Assembly: GCA_019634735.1 (NCBI GenBank)
Contig: JAHCAT010000002.1
Span: 186,001 to 250,000, forward strand
From: Lysobacterales bacterium
Lineage (GTDB): Bacteria > Pseudomonadota > Gammaproteobacteria > Xanthomonadales > UBA2363
DNA length: 64,000 bases
Direction: 5' to 3'
Shown here: positions 37,650 to 44,241 of the stretch, piece after piece
Numbering within the stretch: the first letter of the stretch is position 1
Layout: the number at the start of each line of letters is the position of its first letter
The notes under the pieces: generated by a model
Database searches by the model: none
What the model saw: the letters and a program-made list of their open reading frames with translations, nothing else
Told to the model about the DNA's origin: nothing
Position numbers and translations under genes: made by a program

Positions 37650-38957
37650 TCAATGGGCCAGGTTGCCGAGCAGGGGCGGAGTTTCGAAGCCGTTTGCGAA
37701 AATCAGGTTCGCGCTGCGCAGGCGCTGACCGTGGATCTGCTGGCGGTGAGGCGCATCGCCGTTGTCCCAGATCACCATCGCACGACCATCAGGCTGCATT
37801 GCCACCCAGGGCCAGAACTGCGAACCGACTACAGTCGTGTTGACCCGGAACTCGGTCGAGGTCAGTGAGCCGTCGGCCGGAACGTGTCGTGCATAGATGC
37901 TCCACGGCGTCCCGTCCTGTAGCGCGCTGGCCCAGACGACCAGCGCGTTTCCCCCCGCATCGATGGCCGGCACCATGCCCTGCTTCTGGCTTTCGAACTG
38001 GTGAACCTGAAAGATCGTGCTTGCTGGTTGGCCGCTGGCGTCCAGCCTGCGGGCGACGATCCCGTTGAGCTGGCTTCCGGCAGGCCGCTCCCGCCAGATG
38101 ACCAGGCCCGCTCCATGGCCATTGACGACCACTCTGGGCGCGGTTTTGATCTGGGCAGAGGCGGTGCTGATCACGATCGTCCCGCCCTGCGGACTGCCCG
38201 AGGCCGAGAAGCGCTGCGCCTCGATGGCATACTGACCGCCACTCCACTGCGGCCAGACGGCCAGGAAGCCTCCGTCCGGAAGGTGGGCCAGCGATGGCGC
38301 TGTAGCGGTCTGACCGCCGCTGCGGTATTGGAATTCGCCTCCCAGCGGCGTGCCATCAGCCGCGTAGCGCTGGCCGAAGTAGCCGAAGCCGCCGTCGCTG
38401 GACGTAGACTCCCAGGCGATGACAAAGGCGCCGTCGGGCGCCATAGCCACCGTGGGTCGGCGATGATTGCTGCCGGTACCGGCATTGGCCTGGAACTCGC
38501 CGCCCTGCGGCAGGCCGTTGCTGGCGAATCGCTGGCCGCGGATCATCCAGCGTACCTGACCGGCGATGAGTTGCTGACTCTCCCAGACGATAACGAAGCT
38601 GCCATCTGCGCTGACGGCCACTGCAGGCTCCGACTGGTGACGATCCCAGTCGGTGTTGACCTGGAACTCGTCCCCCAGCGGCAAGCCTTGGGCATCGAAG
38701 CGCCGGGCATAGACCCCCAGGAAACTACCGTCCTGATTGAAACTGGTCCAGGCGGCAATGTAGACGCCGGCGGCATCGGCGGCCAGTGCAGTGCGTTCCT
38801 TGTTGAAGGTGGTGTCGTTGCTGACCACGAACTCATCGCCGTCCGGCAGGACGCCGGCCTGTGTCGTCATCGTGATCAGGCCTAGGAACAGCGCCAAGGC
38901 CAGGCGCGACGCCCGTGCAAGGGAGTTGCCGTAGTGCATGGCGATTCGGGTGCTCAT
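37650..38957 (-). CDS. Secreted repeat protein with LIFANGFE C-terminal tail
   Basis: A 435-residue protein with a signal peptide (ALALFLGLITMTTQAG). It is built of about seven repeats of 45-55 residues with the pattern DGxFVIxWES...GQRFxxxGxPxGGEFQxN, likely a beta-propeller or similar all-beta fold. The C-terminus LIFANGFETPPL matches a tail seen on secreted proteins of this bacterial group; the upstream neighbour has a variant. No catalytic motif is seen. GGAG lies 5 nt before the ATG. It is 20 nt downstream of the next secreted protein gene, so the two are probably cotranscribed. Confidence 0.82.
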   Translation of the reverse strand: MSTRIAMHYGNSLARASRLALALFLGLITMTTQAGVLPDGDEFVVSNDTTFNKERTALAADAAGVYIAAWTSFNQDGSFLGVYARRFDAQGLPLGDEFQVNTDWDRHQSEPAVAVSADGSFVIVWESQQLIAGQVRWMIRGQRFASNGLPQGGEFQANAGTGSNHRRPTVAMAPDGAFVIAWESTSSDGGFGYFGQRYAADGTPLGGEFQYRSGGQTATAPSLAHLPDGGFLAVWPQWSGGQYAIEAQRFSASGSPQGGTIVISTASAQIKTAPRVVVNGHGAGLVIWRERPAGSQLNGIVARRLDASGQPASTIFQVHQFESQKQGMVPAIDAGGNALVVWASALQDGTPWSIYARHVPADGSLTSTEFRVNTTVVGSQFWPWVAMQPDGRAMVIWDNGDAPHRQQIHGQRLRSANLIFANGFETPPLLGNLAH

Positions 38958-38977
38958 GGCGTCTCCAAATCAGACCA

Positions 38978-40690
38978 CTACAGATCCGGTGCGCTCTGCA
39001 GCCCGTCGTAGAAGATCAGGTCGCTGTTGCGCACGATGTGCGAGGTCAGAAAGCGCTTCGGCCCGGTGTCGCCGTTGGAGTCTTCATCCGAAGCCCAGCC
39101 GGCCAGCGTGAACTCGCTGCCGCCCGGTCGCGGCACCAGCGCGGTGAACTGCGAACCGGGAAACACGCCGATGCTCTGCAGGGAGTTCAAGCTGCCGTCG
39201 TTGGCGTCGACATGCATGAAGATCGGGCGGCGGATGGTCGGGCCGCTGCTGGGGTTGCGCAGGAGATAGCCGGTGACGTAGACGCCGCTGCTATCGACGT
39301 GCAAGCCCCGGCCGGCGGCGATATGCAGGGTGTGCGTGGAGGCCGGCAAGGCGCCGCAGCCTTCGCCGACCGGAAAGAGTTGCGGAGTGAAGCCGGCGCA
39401 GCCGCCATAGACCCGTCGGCCCAAGGGCCCGAAACTGCTGTCGAAGACCCCATCGACCAGCTTCAGCACACCGATGCCGTTGGCTAGGTCGCGGTCGACA
39501 TCCACCGAAAGAAACAGGTGCTCGGACGTATTCGACCCGACCCCGACGGCACGATTGTGCAGCGCTACGGCACGGTCGACGTTGTTGCCGCCGTCCCAGA
39601 CCATGGAGCACACGATTCCGCTGGGCGCAAAACCGGCATCGGCCTGGTCGCTGGCGTTGACACGCAGCAGGCAGGGGTATCGGCCCGAGGTTGTGCTCGA
39701 ACCGGTATTGAAGGTGTAGGCGACGTAGTAGCTTGAGTCGAGGAACACGGCGCTCTGGCGACGGAAGCGAATGTCCGCCGGGATGCGTCGCCCTGGCAGG
39801 AAGGTCGTCACCGAGCCCTGCGAGAGGCTGCCGTTGGCGTTGATGTCCCAGCGCGTGACCCAGAATCCGCCGTTCTCGCTGGTCGCCGAGGTGCTGCGCC
39901 GGCCGAGCACGATCAATTGCTGGCCGTTGCTGTCCATCGCCACGGCGTCCCGGATCGTTTCGGAGTCAGGGTTCGACGAGGACCAGCTGTAGTGACTGCC
40001 CCCGAGGCTGAAGCGGATGATGATCGGGCGGCGCTGGCCGTTTTGGAGCTGGGTGGCCAGCACGTAGATGAATGAACCTTGGATCAGGACATCCTGGACT
40101 GAGTGAATGAAGCGGGTGACGCCCCAGCCTGAGGCGGTGTCGTTGCCCGGGAAGCGGGCAGCCTCACCGCTGGCCAACGAGTAGTTCGTCTGGACGTGGG
40201 GCCAGGCCACGCGGCGTCCGTATCTGTCGTAGCGCACCAGCGCCACATGGGTCACGTTGTTGGTGCTCGTGCTTTCGCCGACCACCAGGATCTCCCCGCC
40301 GGGCATCCGGGTGGCTGCGCGGGCGCGATACACACCAGCATCGGGCTGGTTGAACTGATCGATCCCGAACCCGGCAGCGACGTTGCCGCGGCGCCACCGG
40401 CGGTGCGGGCTGTAGCCGGTGGCCGAGGGGCCGCCCTGCACCAAGGCATCTTCTATTGCCTGTGGGAGCAATCCGCCCAGGAGGTCCGCGATGTCCTGGT
40501 CGCTGAGACCGTTGTCCAGGGCGATCAGCTGGTCCCACAGCTCGTCGGTGAGCGCCGCCTCGCTGGGCGCCGGAACCGACAGTCCAGCCCTTGGTGGCTG
40601 GGCGCTCTCGCACAACGCCAATGTCGGCAGCAGTACGCCAACGCACAGGGTGCTGATGAATCGTGAGGAGAACACGGGGGAGCGCTTCAT
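38978..40690 (-). CDS. Secreted protein with LIFYDG-type C-terminal tail
   Basis: A 570-residue protein with a signal peptide (STLCVGVLLPTLALCES). The mature part is beta-rich, with segments such as GEILVVGESTSTNNVTHVALVRY and WDGGNNVDRAVAL resembling repeat-type delta-60 or propeller proteins. It ends SDLIFYDGLQSAPDL, a diverged form of the LIFxxGFE tail of its neighbour. Four Cys residues may form disulfides. GAGGA is placed 7 nt before the ATG at 40690; a GTG at 40696 is an alternative. Function unknown. Confidence 0.8.
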   Translation of the reverse strand: MKRSPVFSSRFISTLCVGVLLPTLALCESAQPPRAGLSVPAPSEAALTDELWDQLIALDNGLSDQDIADLLGGLLPQAIEDALVQGGPSATGYSPHRRWRRGNVAAGFGIDQFNQPDAGVYRARAATRMPGGEILVVGESTSTNNVTHVALVRYDRYGRRVAWPHVQTNYSLASGEAARFPGNDTASGWGVTRFIHSVQDVLIQGSFIYVLATQLQNGQRRPIIIRFSLGGSHYSWSSSNPDSETIRDAVAMDSNGQQLIVLGRRSTSATSENGGFWVTRWDINANGSLSQGSVTTFLPGRRIPADIRFRRQSAVFLDSSYYVAYTFNTGSSTTSGRYPCLLRVNASDQADAGFAPSGIVCSMVWDGGNNVDRAVALHNRAVGVGSNTSEHLFLSVDVDRDLANGIGVLKLVDGVFDSSFGPLGRRVYGGCAGFTPQLFPVGEGCGALPASTHTLHIAAGRGLHVDSSGVYVTGYLLRNPSSGPTIRRPIFMHVDANDGSLNSLQSIGVFPGSQFTALVPRPGGSEFTLAGWASDEDSNGDTGPKRFLTSHIVRNSDLIFYDGLQSAPDL

Positions 40691-40941
40691 GGCCACATCC
40701 TCGAAGGGGAACCTGCCTGCTCAAACGCCCGTCCTCGACGAACCGAACATCGCCAGGCCACGCCTGGTGTCTCTTCCTGGCTGCCAGCAGGCGCCCGGTT
40801 CGGGCCGGTCAGGGCAACGTGCGGCGCCGCAGGCGCATCGATGCGTCCTGTCTGGCCGGGCGCAGACCGTCGCAACCACCCGATTGGACTCACGGCGGGC
40901 ACCCTCGTCCGAGGTCCGGCCTGGGGGTGAGAGGGCCCTCC

Positions 40942-41187
40942 TCAACCGTGGTGTCGCCGGGCAACCCCGGTTGCACCAGCGAGCGGATTATCAGATTGGC
41001 CAGTCTGCTCGAGACTCGATCTGCGGCCGGAATAGTCGTGGCGATTCACCACCACGTCCACGGCGACGCCGATCAGGATCTCCGGCAGGACGTCGAACAC
41101 CTTGTTGAGGACCGACCAGACGGTCGCCAGGCGGATGTCGCCGCGGCGATCGGCGGCATGGCCAAGCAGGCGCTTGAGTGGGTGCAT
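40942..41187 (-). pseudogene. Truncated 5' end of an ABC exporter gene
   Basis: An 81-codon frame whose first 48 residues (starting MHPLKRLLGHAADRRGDIRL, then FDVLPEILIGVAVDVVV) match the beginning of ABC transporter permease-ATPase fusion proteins. It then runs into unrelated low-complexity sequence (NRHDYSGRRSSLEQTG) and stops. The remaining roughly 500 codons are missing. A -10-like TATGCT remains upstream (41226-41231). It appears to be the stump left by a deletion or rearrangement; the 250 nt further left (40691-40941) hold no recognisable coding sequence. Confidence 0.6.
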
Positions 41188-41223
41188 GGTCGGGCGGTGG
41201 GGCTCGGCGGGCGACGCGGCCAG

Positions 41224-41273
41224 CAAGCATAGGGGGGGCGCCCCACCGCGCCGCGCGCGGGCGGCTATGCTTG
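41224..41273. promoter_or_regulatory. Divergent promoter with perfect inverted CAAGCATAG repeats
   Basis: CAAGCATAG (41224-41232) and CTATGCTTG (41265-41273) are perfect inverted copies 32 bp apart. Each holds a -10-like TATGCT, one for the ABC exporter stump (minus), one for the alpha/beta hydrolase (plus, TSS near 41278). The spacer is G/C-rich with a run of seven Gs. Confidence 0.45.
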
Positions 41274-41299
41274 CGCGGTCCATTCCCGGGAGGGTCCCC

Positions 41300-43453
41300 A
41301 TGTCCATGCGCATCGGCCTGCCGGCCGCAGTCCTGCTGCTGGCCGCGTCCGCACTCGCCGCCCAGCCGCCCGACGCGCCGGTTGCGCCGCCGGAATTCGA
41401 CGAGGCGATCGCCGCGCCCTTGATCCCGGAACCGACCCCGCCCCCGGCGGCGCTGGCCGGCGACCCGCTGGCCCTGCCTGGTGACGATGTACCGCCGGCC
41501 ATCGAGTGGCTGCGTGCGCCCCGCGCCGAGCCGGTGGTCTGCCCGTTCCGGGGCCAGATCGACTACCGCCCTGGCGAGATCGAGTGCGGTCTGATCCAGG
41601 TGCCGGAAAACCGCGAGGTTTTCGGCAGCCGCAGCATCGAGCTGCACTATGTGCGGATCCTCGCCAAGGGTCGCGATGCCGACGGCAAGACGGTCGAGAA
41701 GCGCGCCGACCCGGTGATCTACCTGACCGGCGGCCCGGGCGCGCCGGCCACCTACTACGTGCAGCGCTTCAAGGACCATCGGCTGGTCGAGCGCCGCGAC
41801 CTGTACATCCTGGAGCAGCGCGGCATCGGCAGCTCGAGCCAGTTCTGCCGCTTCTATGGGAGCCGCAACCGCGCCGACAAGGTGCGCGATGACTACGTGG
41901 CTCAGCAGCGGGTCGAGCTCGAGCAAGCGCGCGCCTGCGCCGACCAGGCCCGTGCCCAGGGCGTCGACCTGCGCGGCTACAACACCATCGAGAACGCCCG
42001 CGACGTGCGTGCGCTTCGTCTCGCCCTGGGGCTGGTCGACTGGAACGTCTGGGGCATCTCGTACGGCTCGGTGCTCGGCCAGGCGCTGGCCAGGATCGAT
42101 CGCGAGGGCATCCGCGCCATGGTGATCGACGCGATCGTGCCGATCGACATGGGCGACCTGATGCGCATCGGCCGCTGGTACGCCCGCGACCTCGACAAGC
42201 TGGATGCGGCCTGCGCGGCGCAGCCCGCCTGCGCGGCCGCCTACCCCGACCAGCGCCGGCGCTACGAGGCGGCGATCGCCGCGGTGCTCGAGCAGCCGGT
42301 CGTCCTGGACGTGCAACCCTCCGAGACCTGGCCTGGCGGGCGGGCGGTGCTCCATGCCGACCTGGTCGCCGGCCTGCCGTTCATGCTTCTCTATGAGGAA
42401 AAGACCCACGCGGCGTTGCCGGCGATCATCGAAGGCCTGATCGATGCCGTCGAGCGCCGCGACCCGGTGGTGTTCAAGGCCCTGGCGCTGGGCGCCGATC
42501 TTGGCGGCCCGGGCGGCAACGACTTCGGCGCAGGCATGTCGATGGCGATCCGCTGCCAGGACGGCTACATGGACGCCATGGCGCGCCAGGTCGCCGAGGA
42601 GCACGCCGAGCAGCCGGTGCTCGCGCGTGCCTTCACCAGCCTGGAACTGGCCGCCGAGGCACCGGCGGCCTGCGCACAGGCCGGCCTGCCGATGCGCACC
42701 GGGGCGGACTATGCGCCATTGCAGACCGACCTGCCGATCGTCGTCGCCAACGGCGCCTGGGACCCGGTGACGCCGCCGCCGCTGGCGCGCTATGTGGCCG
42801 AGCGGCTGGGCAACGCCCGTTACGTCGAGTTCCCGCATGCCGGCCACGGGCCGACCCGCTCCCTCAAGTGCGGTGGCGAATTCCTCAACGCGTTCTTCGA
42901 CGACCCGGCCGCCCCCCTGCGCATGGATTGCGTCGAGGAGGGTGGCAAGGCGGCCACCTACATCGCGCCGTACTGGGCCACCCAGGCGTTCGCACGTGGC
43001 GTCGCCTTCGTCGCCGAGCAGCCGCGCAAGGCGCTGCTGCCGTACCTGGCCTGGGCCGGCCTGGCCTTCGGCATTTCACTGCTCGGCCTGGTCGTGCTGC
43101 TGTTCTCCTGGCTCGGGCGCCGCATCGACCGCGCGCCGCGGCCGGCGGGCAGTCTGCCGCGCTGGGCGACCGGCCTGGCCGCGCTGGCTACGGTCGGACA
43201 CGGTGCGGGCATCGGCGTGGCGGCCGCGCTGGCAGCGCGCGCGACACCGGCGATGCTGCTGTTCGGCCTGCCCGGTTGGGCACTGTGGGCCGCCTGGGCG
43301 GCGCCGGTGGCCGGCGCGCTCGGCCTGCTCGCCCTGGTCCTGGTGCTGGCCGGTGGCCAGGGTCGCGCCGGCAAGCTGGCCTGCGGGCTGGTCGCGTTGG
43401 CAGCGGTCGCAGCCTCCGGGTTCTCCTGGTGGTGGGGCCTGTGGCCAGTCTAG
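41300..43453 (+). CDS. Secreted alpha/beta hydrolase (TAP/proline-iminopeptidase-like) with C-terminal membrane domain
   Basis: A 717-residue protein. A signal peptide (AAVLLLAASALAAQ) and a Pro-rich stretch precede an alpha/beta hydrolase domain (about residues 80-540). The oxyanion segment is VIYLTGGPGAPATYY, the nucleophile is in GISYGSVLG (about Ser253), the acid in NGAWDPVTPP and the histidine in HAGHGPT. ADYAPLQTDLPIVVANGAWD resembles the TAP C-terminal region. Unusually, four hydrophobic helices follow (about residues 575-717), so the enzyme should be tethered to the membrane with its active site outside the cytoplasm. GGGAGGG precedes the ATG; ATG 41306 is an alternative start. Confidence 0.87.
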   Translation: MSMRIGLPAAVLLLAASALAAQPPDAPVAPPEFDEAIAAPLIPEPTPPPAALAGDPLALPGDDVPPAIEWLRAPRAEPVVCPFRGQIDYRPGEIECGLIQVPENREVFGSRSIELHYVRILAKGRDADGKTVEKRADPVIYLTGGPGAPATYYVQRFKDHRLVERRDLYILEQRGIGSSSQFCRFYGSRNRADKVRDDYVAQQRVELEQARACADQARAQGVDLRGYNTIENARDVRALRLALGLVDWNVWGISYGSVLGQALARIDREGIRAMVIDAIVPIDMGDLMRIGRWYARDLDKLDAACAAQPACAAAYPDQRRRYEAAIAAVLEQPVVLDVQPSETWPGGRAVLHADLVAGLPFMLLYEEKTHAALPAIIEGLIDAVERRDPVVFKALALGADLGGPGGNDFGAGMSMAIRCQDGYMDAMARQVAEEHAEQPVLARAFTSLELAAEAPAACAQAGLPMRTGADYAPLQTDLPIVVANGAWDPVTPPPLARYVAERLGNARYVEFPHAGHGPTRSLKCGGEFLNAFFDDPAAPLRMDCVEEGGKAATYIAPYWATQAFARGVAFVAEQPRKALLPYLAWAGLAFGISLLGLVVLLFSWLGRRIDRAPRPAGSLPRWATGLAALATVGHGAGIGVAAALAARATPAMLLFGLPGWALWAAWAAPVAGALGLLALVLVLAGGQGRAGKLACGLVALAAVAASGFSWWWGLWPV

Positions 43454-43473
43454 GCCGGGTCCTGCCGGACCGG

Positions 43474-43497
43474 CAGCGGGCGTTTCACTGCCCGCTG
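43474..43497. terminator. Bidirectional hairpin between convergent genes
   Basis: CAGCGGGC-(8 nt)-GCCCGCTG is a perfect 8-bp stem in the 55-nt gap between the hydrolase stop and the sigma-factor stop. Confidence 0.5.
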
Positions 43498-43508
43498 TCG
43501 CGCCCGGG

Positions 43509-44066
43509 CTACTGGCCGGCGACCATCGACTCGTACAGCCAAAGTCGCGTCGACTGCCAGTGCCGCTTGACCGTGGCTGGCGACTGACCGAGCGCCTGCG
43601 CGGTTTCCTCGATGCTGAGGCCGCCGAAGTAGCGCAGTTCCACCAGGCGCGCGCGTTCCGGGTCGACGTTTTCCAGCCGTGCGAGCGCGGCATCGAGGTC
43701 GAGAAGATCGACCCCGGGCGCCTCGGCGGGCAGATCGACCTGGGTCAGGCTGACCCGGGCGCCGCCGTCGCGCTTGCCACGCCCGCGGCCGCGCGCATGG
43801 TCGATCAGGATCTCGCGCATCACCCGCGCAGCCAATGCCATCAGGTGTCCACGGACCTGCGCGGTGGGCGGCTGGCCGCCGGCCAGCCGCAACCAGGCCT
43901 CGTTGACCAGGGCGGTCGGCTGCAGGGTGTGGCCGATGCGCTCGTGCCGGAACAGACGGTCCGCCAGGCGGTGGAGTTCGGGGTAGAGCGCCGCGACCAG
44001 ACGGTCGCCGGCGCCGGTGTCGCCGTCCTGCCACTGCGCCAGCCATTGCGTCACCGGTTCCGGCAT
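43509..44066 (-). CDS. ECF-type RNA polymerase sigma factor
   Basis: A 185-residue sigma-70-family regulator. Region 2 is represented by LYPELHRLADRLFRHERIGHTLQPTALVNEAWLRL and MREILIDHARGRGRGKRDGG, region 4 by LVELRYFGGLSIEETAQALG and ATVKRHW. This arrangement fits the ECF group usually found beside TPR-containing Ser/Thr kinases, which is exactly the divergent neighbour here. No anti-sigma factor is adjacent, so activity is probably controlled through the kinase. A TACACT hexamer ends 7 nt before the ATG, implying a leaderless message. Confidence 0.92.
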   Translation of the reverse strand: MPEPVTQWLAQWQDGDTGAGDRLVAALYPELHRLADRLFRHERIGHTLQPTALVNEAWLRLAGGQPPTAQVRGHLMALAARVMREILIDHARGRGRGKRDGGARVSLTQVDLPAEAPGVDLLDLDAALARLENVDPERARLVELRYFGGLSIEETAQALGQSPATVKRHWQSTRLWLYESMVAGQ

Positions 44067-44073
44067 GGCCGGC

Positions 44074-44079
44074 AGTGTA
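44074..44079 (-). promoter_or_regulatory. -10 element for a leaderless ECF sigma transcript
   Basis: TACACT on the minus strand lies 7 nt before the sigma-factor ATG, with no ribosome binding site in between. Confidence 0.45.
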
Positions 44080-44211
44080 ACGAGCCGGGGCGCATCCGGA
44101 CGGCCCAGGGCTGGCCCGGATGTTCCATGTGGACGCCGCTGTGGCCGCCGGTCTGCGCACCGCGACGCGAACCCGGCGCCCCGGCCACGCGTGCTCATGC
44201 AACAACCGGGC

Positions 44212-44217
44212 TAGACT
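44212..44217 (+). promoter_or_regulatory. -10 element for the Ser/Thr kinase gene
   Basis: TAGACT lies 24 nt before the kinase ATG; the GGGAGGAG ribosome binding site (44231-44238) falls between them. Confidence 0.4.
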
Positions 44218-44241
44218 GCCGATGCGGGTCGGGAGGAGACC

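Noticed and set aside
36858..37653. Minus-strand frames across the transposase remnant
   Set aside because: The plus strand carries clear IS630-type motifs; the minus frames show none.
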